From Tissierellia bacterium (GTDB taxonomy: Bacteria > Bacillota > Clostridia > Tissierellales > Sedimentibacteraceae), in contig JAQVRY010000029.1 of assembly GCA_028700795.1 (NCBI GenBank), forward strand, positions 1 through 11,148: a stretch of DNA of 11,148 nt, in the 5' to 3' direction. Under the pieces are notes generated by a model, which made no database searches, had not been told where the DNA came from, and worked only from the letters and a program-made list of their open reading frames with translations. The translations under genes and the position numbers were made by a program. Of this stretch, positions 1 through 6,031 are shown one piece after another; position 1 is the first letter of the stretch, and each line of letters opens with the position of its first letter.

Positions 1-34
1 GGTACATTTATAAAAGATAAATATAGTTTATAGG

Positions 35-79
35 AATTCCGGGGAACTCCGGGGACGGCAGGTTGGACTCCGGGGACGG
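35..79. repeat. cluster of GC-rich TCCGGGGA short repeats
   Basis: Three copies of TCCGGGGA start at 38, 48 and 69. The last two extend to an identical 13-mer, ACTCCGGGGACGG, at 46-58 and 67-79. The block is strikingly GC-rich against the AT-rich surroundings. From memory, GGGGACGG-type repeats occur scattered in clostridial genomes, often near REP-associated (Y1-type) transposase genes. No transposase is visible here, so this could be the edge or remnant of such an element lying to the left of the window. That link is inference. Confidence 0.5.
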
Positions 80-115
80 ACATTGAAATTCCAAATGAAT
101 CTAATATCAAAAAAG

Positions 116-156
116 AAAATGAGCATTGAATGTGTTTTCACTTCAATGCTCATTTT
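116..156. terminator. strong bidirectional rho-independent terminator hairpin
   Basis: The arms AAAATGAGCATTGAA (116-130) and TTCAATGCTCATTTT (142-156) are perfect 15-base complements. The stem continues with GTG (132-134) pairing CAC (139-141) past one bulged T, leaving a TTTT loop. An A-rich stretch precedes it and a T-run follows it, so it can terminate transcription in both directions. It probably ends whatever gene lies to the left of the window and insulates the tetR side. Confidence 0.85.
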
Positions 157-168
157 TAGTTATACGGT

Positions 169-199
169 TTGGCACCAATAAAGTAGGTGACGCTATAAT
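169..199 (+). promoter_or_regulatory. candidate sigma-A promoter, TTGGCA-N19-TATAAT
   Basis: A perfect TATAAT at 194-199 lies 19 bp after TTGGCA at 169-174. The spacer is longer than the optimal 17 bp. Transcription would start near 206 and run towards the TetR gene. The same stretch can fold: GCACC (172-176) with GGTGC (207-211), and GACGC (189-193) with GTGTC (202-206) through one G-U pair. Confidence 0.35.
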
Positions 200-336
200 A
201 AGTGTCGGTGCAATTATGCGGTTCTAATGAACGAGGTAATAAGATTATTAAAGTCACAATCAGAAAATTTTAATGAAACTAAAATAACAGATGAACAAGT
301 ACAGCAAAAACTTTCCTTTAATTATTGTTAATTCAA

Positions 337-345
337 TGGTAAAAT
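337..345 (+). promoter_or_regulatory. extended -10 promoter for the TetR gene
   Basis: TGGTAAAAT (337-345) matches the extended -10 pattern TGnTAtAAT. No good -35 lies 17 bp upstream, which is tolerable for an extended -10 promoter. The predicted start near 352 would give a leader of about 40 nt before the proposed ATT start at 394, so both fit together. Confidence 0.4.
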
Positions 346-393
346 ACAGTTAGTACATTTGAAATTTTTTTATGTAAAACTGAAGGTGATATT

Positions 394-930
394 ATTTCAG
401 ATTCACAAATTACTAAAAGGGCATTAGCGGATTCCATGAAAAATTTGATGGGAAAATTATCTATGAAGAAAATCAGCATAATTGATATAGTTGAAGGCTG
501 CAATATGAACAGACAAAGCTTTTACTATCATTTTAAGGACAAGTATGATTTAGTCAATTGGATTTATTATACGGAGTTCATTGTTACAATTAAGGACTTA
601 TCAATGTCTTCGTGGGAAATTTTAGAGAAGGTTTGCGACTATTTTTATGAAAATAAGACCTTTTACAGGAATGCTTTTGAAGTGAAGGGACAAAATTCAT
701 TTTCTGAATATTTCAATGAGGTGCTGCATTCTATTTTGGCTGTTCATTTAGAAGATGTATTTAAAAATAAAAAGAATGTAACCTTTTACGCTACATTCTA
801 TGCTGATGCTATAAGTGTTGCAATAAAAAGGTGGCTTATGGAAGGAACCAAAATATCTTCTAAGGAATTTGTGGATTTAATAAAGAATGCCATATATGGC
901 GTTGCAAAATACTTAATGGAAGAAGATTAA
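394..930 (+). CDS. TetR/AcrR-family regulator (DhaS-like), probable ATT start
   Basis: This is a DNA-binding regulator with an N-terminal helix-turn-helix and a C-terminal domain resembling the one in DhaS-type dihydroxyacetone kinase regulators. The recognition-helix region reads MNRQSFYYHFKDKYDLVNWI, typical of this subgroup. The first in-frame ATG is at 436 (164 aa), but that start would lose the first HTH helix. Codons 397-435 encode SDSQITKRALADS, which resembles the conserved N-terminus of DhaS-like proteins. The frame is open from 343 with no ATG, GTG or TTG before 436. AGGTGAT (384-390) is a good ribosome binding site with AGG seven bases before ATT at 394, so I propose the AUU start, giving 178 aa. 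The stop overlaps the stop of the convergent neighbour. It probably regulates the adjacent divergent radical-SAM pair (inference). Its ligand is unknown. Confidence 0.85.
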   Translation: MSDSQITKRALADSMKNLMGKLSMKKISIIDIVEGCNMNRQSFYYHFKDKYDLVNWIYYTEFIVTIKDLSMSSWEILEKVCDYFYENKTFYRNAFEVKGQNSFSEYFNEVLHSILAVHLEDVFKNKKNVTFYATFYADAISVAIKRWLMEGTKISSKEFVDLIKNAIYGVAKYLMEED

Positions 931-1943
931 TCTGTAGATTTTAATATTTCCTTTAGTGAATTTGTACGTATATTGTATTCTGTTTTATTTTCAAGTTCGT
1001 TAAAGTTTACTTGACCGATGCTGTTAATGCTTAGAAAACATGCTTTATCGGAAATGATTTTATTAACACGATCTATATCTTCATAGAAATCCAATATAAA
1101 AACAGGAGAATTATTGTATCTTGAATCAAAAATATAATCATCAGCATCAATTGTAGTTTCGTGACTGTAATTTTGTTTTCCTATCATAACACCAAAATTT
1201 GAGTTCATGGAAAGTATTTTATCTGAAATCACACCATTTGTTATATATGAATAAGTATTGCAATCATAATAAAAACATCCGCCATACAGGCATTTGTATT
1301 TTTTTAATAATTCTATATTTGACATATGTTCATCAAGGTCATCTAAATCTATTAAAAGGCAAAAATTTGAGATATTACTTATTTCTTTTGCATATTCTTC
1401 ATTAATTATTTCCGGATTTAGAGTTACTATAAATGCACAATCACCATTATTCTTTATAATTGAAGACAAATCAATTAAGATATTATTTTTGTTTATTAAA
1501 ATTATATAACTGTAAATTCCGAAGTTTTTTCCTTGATTAATTAAATCTGAGATTTCTTCTTCAGCAAGATGATTAACATTTTTTTCTCTAAAATCCAGGA
1601 CTAAAACCCATGGAATTTTGTAGCCTCGGGTTTTTTCATTTTCTCTTATGATCTTGGCTCCGTAGGTAAAGCTGTTGTAGCCCATGTTGATTCCAAAGTT
1701 CGTAAGTGTGTCATGATTTATATTTTTAACTGCATTTTCAATTATTGTATAATAAGAACTATCTTCATTATTAAGCATTTTGTGAGCTAAATTAAAGAAG
1801 GATTTTTGAAAGCGTCCGGAGGCAAAATACTCACCTAAGTCAAGCAAATTTCTTACACCCCTTTTAGGATTATCCTGAATGTAACGAATGCCGTTTTCTA
1901 CTGCAATTTTAATTATTGTATGTGTTAATTTATAATTATCCAT
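927..1943 (-). CDS. cluster-less radical-SAM-like protein (pseudo-enzyme paralog of the neighbour)
   Basis: This 338-aa protein has no canonical catalytic motif. It aligns with most of the 461-aa radical SAM protein encoded divergently next door. IPWVLVLD (110-117) matches VPWAILMD at the same residue numbers, NQGKNFGIYSYI matches EQGKELGTYMYI, GDCAF matches DDCAF, and PVFILDFYED (280-289) matches PIFTMDFWND. The loop that carries C122, C126 and C129 in the neighbour is shortened from 23 to about 9 residues with no cysteine. GGEP is replaced by INKN, and the Cys positions equivalent to C333 and C352 are also lost. The C-terminal ~85 residues are absent. It therefore should not bind the SAM [4Fe-4S] cluster. 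The frame is intact with GGAG (1951-1954) seven bases before the ATG, which argues for a maintained protein. It could be a partner, a substrate-binding subunit, or a degenerating duplicate. Confidence 0.75.
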   Translation of the reverse strand: MDNYKLTHTIIKIAVENGIRYIQDNPKRGVRNLLDLGEYFASGRFQKSFFNLAHKMLNNEDSSYYTIIENAVKNINHDTLTNFGINMGYNSFTYGAKIIRENEKTRGYKIPWVLVLDFREKNVNHLAEEEISDLINQGKNFGIYSYIILINKNNILIDLSSIIKNNGDCAFIVTLNPEIINEEYAKEISNISNFCLLIDLDDLDEHMSNIELLKKYKCLYGGCFYYDCNTYSYITNGVISDKILSMNSNFGVMIGKQNYSHETTIDADDYIFDSRYNNSPVFILDFYEDIDRVNKIISDKACFLSINSIGQVNFNELENKTEYNIRTNSLKEILKSTD

Positions 1944-1998
1944 ATTATAACTCCAATTACCTATCTAAATACCCATAATAATGATACAACACTAGGAC

Positions 1999-2017
1999 TT
2001 GTCTTATATATAGACAA
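1999..2017. promoter_or_regulatory. operator-like palindrome 1 (TGTC-N9-GACA)
   Basis: TTGTCTTATATATAGACAA has perfect 6-bp arms around a 7-bp AT-rich centre. Its core TGTC (2000-2003) and GACA (2013-2016) are separated by 9 bp. The size and symmetry suit a TetR-family dimer. It covers the predicted -10 of the leftward gene. Confidence 0.6.
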
Positions 2018-2033
2018 ATTCAAATAATGTCAT
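2005..2033 (-). promoter_or_regulatory. predicted promoter of the 338-aa gene, overlapping two operators
   Basis: Read on the - strand, ATGACA (complement of 2028-2033) is followed after 17 bp by TATATA (complement of 2005-2010). The -35 overlaps palindrome 2 and the -10 lies inside palindrome 1, so a protein bound to these sites would block RNA polymerase. The leader to the ATG at 1943 would be about 55 nt. Confidence 0.4.
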
Positions 2034-2046
2034 AAAAACAGACATT
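2026..2046. promoter_or_regulatory. operator-like palindrome 2 (TGTC-N9-GACA)
   Basis: AATGTC (2026-2031) and GACATT (2041-2046) are perfect 6-bp arms separated by 9 bp. The centre is 28 bp from palindrome 1. The site overlaps the predicted -35 of the leftward gene. Confidence 0.6.
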
Positions 2047-2056
2047 TCTTGTATAA

Positions 2057-2073
2057 TGTCGTAATTTTTGACA
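2057..2073. promoter_or_regulatory. operator-like palindrome 3 (TGTC-N9-GACA)
   Basis: TGTC (2057-2060) and GACA (2070-2073) are again separated by 9 bp, with the centre 29 bp from palindrome 2. Its right half forms part of the TTGACA -35 box of the rightward radical SAM gene. A further TGTC at 2085-2088 keeps the 28-bp step but lacks a right half. Confidence 0.55.
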
Positions 2074-2097
2074 ATTGAATTTTTTGTCTAATGTAAA
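2068..2097 (+). promoter_or_regulatory. predicted promoter of the radical SAM gene
   Basis: A perfect -35 TTGACA lies at 2068-2073. The -10 is weak: ATGTAA at 17 bp or TGTAAA at 18 bp (2091-2097). A perfect TATAAT at 2052-2057 is an alternative -10 without a good -35. The weak -10 suggests low basal activity or activator dependence (inference). Confidence 0.35.
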
Positions 2098-2153
2098 AAC
2101 GGTATATTTGAAATATAGTGTAATAAGAGGTTGGATTAAAGGAGGTAATTATT

Positions 2154-3539
2154 TTGACTGATAGAAGTATGTTTGAAAATTTGCAGTCTTATGGATTGAA
2201 AAAGGCTCTTGCATATTTAGATGCCGACCCTGATAATAATATTCCAAAAATTTTGGATTGGGTAAAAAAGTTTGACAAAGACGGCATAGTAGAAAGGCAA
2301 ATGAGCGTAATTGAACCTGTATTGAAAGATAAGAACAACAATTGGCATAAACTTGCTAAAAGTTTATACACTGACATTGATCCTGGAGTTAGGAGAAGGT
2401 TATTTGAAAACTTTCTTATCAATGCAACAATTTTAGGTGGAAAGCGTCAAAGAAATGCCAGGGCAGAAAATAACTGCAATGTACCCTGGGCTATATTAAT
2501 GGACCCTACATCTGCCTGTAACCTGCATTGTACCGGGTGTTGGGCTGCCGATTACGGGAACAATATGAATATGAGTTATGACACATTAGATAGCATAGTT
2601 GAGCAAGGCAAGGAATTAGGAACTTATATGTACATTTATTCAGGCGGTGAGCCTTTGGTTCGTAAAGATGACATTATCAAGCTTTGTGAAAAGCATGATG
2701 ATTGTGCATTCTTAGCATTTACAAATGCCACACTTATTGATGAAAAGTTTGCTGATGAGATGCTTCGCGTGAAAAACTTTGTACCTGCAATAAGTGTTGA
2801 AGGATTTGAGGAAGCAACCGATTCAAGAAGAGGCGAAGGAACTTATAAAGCAGTAATAAAGGCAATGGAAATCCTTAAGGATAAAAAACTTCCATTTGGT
2901 ATTTCTTGTTGCTACACAAGTGCAAACGCAGAAGTAATAGGAAGTGAAGAATACTTTGATGATATGATTGCAAAAGGAGCTAAATTTGCGTGGTTCTTCA
3001 CATATATGCCTGTTGGAAATGATTCAGCTCCAGAACTATTGGCAAGAGCCGACCAACGTAAATATATGTATCATCAAATAAGAAAATTCAGATCTACAAA
3101 ACCTATATTTACTATGGATTTTTGGAATGACGGTGAATATGTAAACGGCTGTATAGCCGGGGGAAGAAACTATTTACACATTAATGCTAACGGTGATATT
3201 GAGCCATGTGCTTTCATACATTATTCAGATTCAAATATTCATGAAAATACATTGCTTGAAGCATATAAAAAACCATTGTTCATGCAATATAGAGAAAATC
3301 AACCATTTAATGAAAATCACTTGCGTCCATGTCCTTTGTTGGATAATCCAGGACGTTTAACCAGTATGATAGATGATTCAGGAGCTAAATCCACAGATAT
3401 GAAGGATCCGGAAGATGTTCGTGATTTAAGTGCTAAATGTTATGATGTTGCAAAGAAGTGGGCTCCGGTTGCAGATGAATTGTGGGTAGAAAAACATGGA
3501 TGCAACGCATGCAGCTCCAATAGTAATTCTGCAAAGTAA
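2154..3539 (+). CDS. radical SAM protein with extra C-terminal cysteines, function unknown
   Basis: A 461-aa enzyme of the radical SAM superfamily. CNLHCTGC supplies C122, C126 and C129 for the SAM-binding [4Fe-4S] cluster, and GGEP (164-167) is the SAM-binding motif after strand 2. About 110 residues precede the cluster motif and form a helical-looking extension. Further cysteines at 333, 352 and 393, and C429, C450 and C453 near the end, suggest an auxiliary cluster of SPASM or twitch type, though I cannot assign the ligands. The start is TTG at 2154: AAAGGAGG ending at 2145 lies eight bases upstream, while the next ATG (2169) is too far. The gene faces a divergent cluster-less paralog across an operator array. 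I recognise the type as a clostridial radical SAM protein of unknown function; peptide or small-molecule modification is possible, but the substrate is not deducible here. Confidence 0.9.
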   Translation: MTDRSMFENLQSYGLKKALAYLDADPDNNIPKILDWVKKFDKDGIVERQMSVIEPVLKDKNNNWHKLAKSLYTDIDPGVRRRLFENFLINATILGGKRQRNARAENNCNVPWAILMDPTSACNLHCTGCWAADYGNNMNMSYDTLDSIVEQGKELGTYMYIYSGGEPLVRKDDIIKLCEKHDDCAFLAFTNATLIDEKFADEMLRVKNFVPAISVEGFEEATDSRRGEGTYKAVIKAMEILKDKKLPFGISCCYTSANAEVIGSEEYFDDMIAKGAKFAWFFTYMPVGNDSAPELLARADQRKYMYHQIRKFRSTKPIFTMDFWNDGEYVNGCIAGGRNYLHINANGDIEPCAFIHYSDSNIHENTLLEAYKKPLFMQYRENQPFNENHLRPCPLLDNPGRLTSMIDDSGAKSTDMKDPEDVRDLSAKCYDVAKKWAPVADELWVEKHGCNACSSNSNSAK

Positions 3540-3615
3540 ATAAGACAGAACATAATAAAAATTAAAGACTGAATAAAACTTTTCTTTCCAACCCTTATAT
3601 TATTATAATGGTTTT

Positions 3616-3657
3616 ACAACAAGAACCTCCGCATAGTGTCGAAGGTTTTTGTTGTTT
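3616..3657 (+). terminator. terminator-like hairpin after the radical SAM gene
   Basis: ACAACAAGAACCT (3616-3628) pairs with AGGTTTTTGTTGT (3643-3655) over 13 bp with one G-U pair. CG at 3630-3631 can pair with CG at 3640-3641 inside the loop. The T-run after the stem is short, so termination may be partial, but no gene crosses this point on either strand. Confidence 0.65.
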
Positions 3658-3690
3658 CATCAAAAGGACTTTACCGTTTAAGGATAAGTG

Positions 3691-3719
3691 TTGAAAAAGA
3701 TGTAACTATAAGTTAGTAT
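3691..3719 (+). promoter_or_regulatory. predicted promoter of the nitroreductase-nnrD operon
   Basis: TTGAAA (3691-3696) is followed after 17 bp by TAGTAT (3714-3719). A perfect TATAAT overlaps its end at 3719-3724 but is 22 bp from TTGAAA. The leader would be about 50 nt or less. Confidence 0.4.
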
Positions 3720-3773
3720 ATAATAAACAATTAATTGCAGATTTCGATATAATAAAAATATATGGAGGAAATA

Positions 3774-4331
3774 ATGGAATTTGATTTGTTAATAATGAAA
3801 AGAAGGTCTATAAGAAAGTTTAAAGATGAAAAGCTATCTAAAGAACAAATCCAAGAATTAGTGAATGCTGGATTGTTAGCTCCTACATCAAAGAATAATA
3901 AGGCAGTTGAACTTATTGTAGTTGATGATATGGATACTATTAATAAGTTAAAAGATTGCAGAAACATGGGAACGGTTGGGCTACAAAGTGCATCTTGTGC
4001 AATTGTAGTTATTGGTGACAGTGAAAAAAGTGATGTGTGGGTAGAAGATGCATCAATTTCAGCTTCCTATATGCAATTAAGAGCTGAAGACCTTGGATTA
4101 GGGTCGGTTTGGATACAAATGAGAAACAGAGTAAGTGAGATAGAAAGCTCCGAAAATGAAGTTAGAAAAGTTTTAAACATACCTGAAAAGTATGGAGTTC
4201 TTTGTATATTAGCCATTGGCTATAAGGACGAAAACATAGAACCTTATAAAAAAGATGATGTAGATGAATCAAGGGTACATTTTGGAAAGTATGACAGTTA
4301 TTTATGTAATGAAAATGTCAAATACAGGTGA
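3774..4331 (+). CDS. nitroreductase-family FMN-dependent oxidoreductase
   Basis: A 185-aa protein close to the usual size of small nitroreductases. The N-terminal KRRSIRKF (residues 9-16) is the family FMN-phosphate binding signature. LAPTSKNNKAVELIVV follows, then SCAIVVIGD, and the ASYMQLRAEDLGLGSVWI stretch that contributes to the dimer and flavin site, ending with CILAIGYKDE. These enzymes use NAD(P)H to reduce nitro, quinone or related substrates as cytoplasmic homodimers; the substrate here is unknown. An ATG at 3762 overlaps the ribosome binding site GGAGG (3764-3768), so I choose the ATG at 3774, five bases after it. The gene is followed within five bases by a NAD(P)H-hydrate dehydratase gene, so the two are surely cotranscribed. 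Confidence 0.9.
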   Translation: MEFDLLIMKRRSIRKFKDEKLSKEQIQELVNAGLLAPTSKNNKAVELIVVDDMDTINKLKDCRNMGTVGLQSASCAIVVIGDSEKSDVWVEDASISASYMQLRAEDLGLGSVWIQMRNRVSEIESSENEVRKVLNIPEKYGVLCILAIGYKDENIEPYKKDDVDESRVHFGKYDSYLCNENVKYR

Positions 4332-4336
4332 AAGAT

Positions 4337-5266
4337 ATGAATTTGAAAGATTTTGATAATTATATATTAGGAATCGAAGAAGAAGCAACTGTTTCAAAGA
4401 TTAATAAAATACCAAATGTTTATTTTACGGAATTTAATGACATCAAAAATGTCTTAAAAAAACGAAGCAGGAATTCTCATAAGGGAACATATGGCAAAGT
4501 TGGATTTGTATCCGGCTCAAAGGGGATGGCAGGAGCTTGCATATTAAACCTTAATTCAGCTCTTAGGTGCGGCAGCGGACTTGTTAAGGCATTTATACCT
4601 GATGATATTTATTCTGTTGTAGAATCTATGTCATTAGAAGCTATAACATGTACCTATGATGTTAATGAAATCTCTTATGAAAAGCTTCAAGAAGAAATCA
4701 TTGATTATTCTGATGTTGTGGCAACTGGTTCGGGCTGTACAAATATAGCTGATTATATTAATGTTTTAGATTATTTATTGAAACACAGTGCACAGCCCTT
4801 GGTTATAGATGCTGAGGGTATAAATCAACTTAATTTAGATAATTTAAAAAGTCATAAGCATCCTGTTGTATTGACACCTCATTATGGGGAAATGGCTAAA
4901 TTAATTAATAAAGATATAGATTGCATAAAGACTGATATTATTGAAAAATCTATGGACTTTTCATTGGAATACAATGTCTATCTAATTCTGAAAGGTGCCA
5001 GGACTATTATTGCATGTCCGGATGGTCATGTATATATCAATACTACCGGAAATCCCGGAATGGCAACAGCCGGCAGCGGAGATGTATTGACTGGGGCAGT
5101 TGCTTCACTTATAGGTCAAGGGATTACTATCGAAAATGCATTGAAGGCGGCAGTGTATTTACATGGCTTAGCCGGCGATATAGGAGCCGAATATGTTGGT
5201 GAAAATTCATTAACGGCAGGAGATATTATAAAGTATCTTCCCAATGCATTAAAAATAGTTCCCTGA
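4337..5266 (+). CDS. nnrD: ADP/ATP-dependent NAD(P)H-hydrate dehydratase (YjeF C-terminal domain type)
   Basis: Ribokinase-like fold enzyme that dehydrates the damaged S-form of NAD(P)HX back to NAD(P)H using ADP or ATP. The visible signatures are SHKGTYGKVGFVSGSKGMAG (from about residue 47), VIDAEGIN, VLTPHYGEMAKL (about 178-189) and NPGMATAGSGDVLTGAVASL with the conserved GSGD at 246-249. The usual GPGLG stretch is here GSGCT, a small departure. There is no N-terminal epimerase domain; about 45 residues of unassigned sequence precede the HKG motif and may be a remnant linker of a bifunctional ancestor. A GTG at 4328 overlaps the upstream TGA and would give 312 aa, but AGGTGA (4326-4331) positions the ATG at 4337 better, giving 309 aa. 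It forms an operon with the nitroreductase, consistent with nicotinamide-cofactor use or repair. Confidence 0.9.
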   Translation: MNLKDFDNYILGIEEEATVSKINKIPNVYFTEFNDIKNVLKKRSRNSHKGTYGKVGFVSGSKGMAGACILNLNSALRCGSGLVKAFIPDDIYSVVESMSLEAITCTYDVNEISYEKLQEEIIDYSDVVATGSGCTNIADYINVLDYLLKHSAQPLVIDAEGINQLNLDNLKSHKHPVVLTPHYGEMAKLINKDIDCIKTDIIEKSMDFSLEYNVYLILKGARTIIACPDGHVYINTTGNPGMATAGSGDVLTGAVASLIGQGITIENALKAAVYLHGLAGDIGAEYVGENSLTAGDIIKYLPNALKIVP

Positions 5267-5271
5267 CTTTA

Positions 5272-5946
5272 TCAGCAGTTTGGCCTCCAACCTATTATTG
5301 AATATGGAATTGTAAATTCCACTATGCCGGTTGAGTAAGGTGCAATATCGTATTGTTGATAATATATTGTAATTCCTTCAGGTGATAAATAAAAACTGTC
5401 TTCATTAAAATTTTTAATAATCAATGACTTGTAATCATCAAAATATATGTTCTGTCGCCTTTGTATTTCTTCTGCCTGCCTTATCGCTTCATCAATTAAA
5501 AGTCGTCTGTAGTCTGTACCCGGTCTGAAAAAACTGTTAAGCTGCAGGCGGGTTCCACGACATAATTCCCAAGTGTTCGAAGCTCTTACAGTGCTGCCAT
5601 GTGCTCCTCCCGTAAATTCATACTTGTCAAAATATACGCTAAAAAAACAGTTTTCATTATAAGTTATGGAATATTCCATATAAGCCTCATAGCCCAAAAA
5701 CGGATAATTATTTTTTTGTGAGTCGTAATATCCTTTAATTGCTTGTTTAAATAAATGTTTGGCGTACCTTTTATAATCATTGACTTCCATAATAATTTGA
5801 GCATTTATTCTGTATTCTGCCTGCGGGTTATTTAAACTTATTTGTGGATATACAATTGTCAGTTTCAACATTTCTTTATTGTTATAGCTAAATGTTTTTT
5901 CGTATTCATGCATACCTATGTCTGCATTATAGCAATGATTATTCAT
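5272..5946 (-). CDS. DUF4163/DUF3298 (RsiV/PdaC-like) protein, cytoplasmic form
   Basis: A 224-aa protein. The first ~100 residues look like the DUF4163 (PdaC-type) fold, with YPQI near 33-36. FTGGAHGSTVR (111-121) is the family's conserved junction motif. The C-terminal part with YFDDYK, GITIYYQQYDIAPYSTGI and FTIPY is the DUF3298 domain known from the anti-sigma factor RsiV, where it senses lysozyme outside the cell. Here there is no signal peptide or membrane segment: the N-terminus MNNHCYNADIGMHEYEKTF is polar, so the protein should stay in the cytoplasm or forming spore. Clostridia carry several such soluble copies with no settled role. AAGGAGG lies eight bases before the ATG. It converges with nnrD with only five bases between the stops, leaving no room for a separate terminator. 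A sigma-K-like promoter precedes it. Confidence 0.8.
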   Translation of the reverse strand: MNNHCYNADIGMHEYEKTFSYNNKEMLKLTIVYPQISLNNPQAEYRINAQIIMEVNDYKRYAKHLFKQAIKGYYDSQKNNYPFLGYEAYMEYSITYNENCFFSVYFDKYEFTGGAHGSTVRASNTWELCRGTRLQLNSFFRPGTDYRRLLIDEAIRQAEEIQRRQNIYFDDYKSLIIKNFNEDSFYLSPEGITIYYQQYDIAPYSTGIVEFTIPYSIIGWRPNC

Positions 5947-5965
5947 TTCATAAACCTCCTTGAAG

Positions 5966-5992
5966 TATAATATGATTTATAAACTTGAAAGT
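5966..5992 (-). promoter_or_regulatory. possible sigma-K (sporulation) promoter of the DUF3298 gene
   Basis: On the - strand AC (complement of 5991-5992) is followed after exactly 16 bases by CATATTATA (complement of 5966-5974), matching the known sigma-K pattern AC-N16/17-CATAnnnTA. A sigma-A reading (TATTAT) lacks a good -35. The predicted start falls almost on the AGGAGG, giving an unusually short leader of about 13 nt, which is a caution. Confidence 0.4.
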
Positions 5993-5998
5993 TCATAT

Positions 5999-6031
5999 TA
6001 AAAGATGTGTGTCTTGGGTTTGTATCTTTTA
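5999..6031. promoter_or_regulatory. inverted repeat next to the addB promoter
   Basis: TAAAAGAT (5999-6006) and ATCTTTTA (6024-6031) are perfect 8-bp arms 17 bp apart, ending exactly where the addB -35 begins. It could be an operator for either divergent gene or a chance feature of AT-rich DNA. Confidence 0.25.

Noticed and set aside
172..211. Foldable stretch (GCACC/GGTGC and GACGC/GTGTC arms) as a small RNA, riboswitch or recombination site.
   Set aside because: The arms are short, need a 12-base bulge and a G-U pair, and match no known riboswitch or attC core I can recall. It overlaps a candidate promoter.
227..331. 34-codon reading frame from ATG 227, ending in a TAA at 329-331.
   Set aside because: There is no ribosome binding site before the ATG, the product matches nothing I recognise, and it lies in a region of promoters. 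It could be a remnant, but a gene call is not supported.
354..376. TACAT-N13-ATGTA inverted repeat upstream of the TetR gene as an autoregulatory operator.
   Set aside because: The arms are only 5 bp and the sequence does not resemble the TGTC-N9-GACA sites, so it is not distinguishable from chance.
1199..1509. Open frames on the + strand inside the 338-aa gene.
   Set aside because: They are antisense shadows of the coding frame with no ribosome binding site and no recognisable product.
3604..3655. TATAAT at 3604-3609 placed just before the hairpin at 3616, as if driving a small RNA.
   Set aside because: The -35 is poor (TTTCTT), and AT-rich DNA often yields TATAAT by chance. The hairpin is better explained as the terminator of the radical SAM gene.
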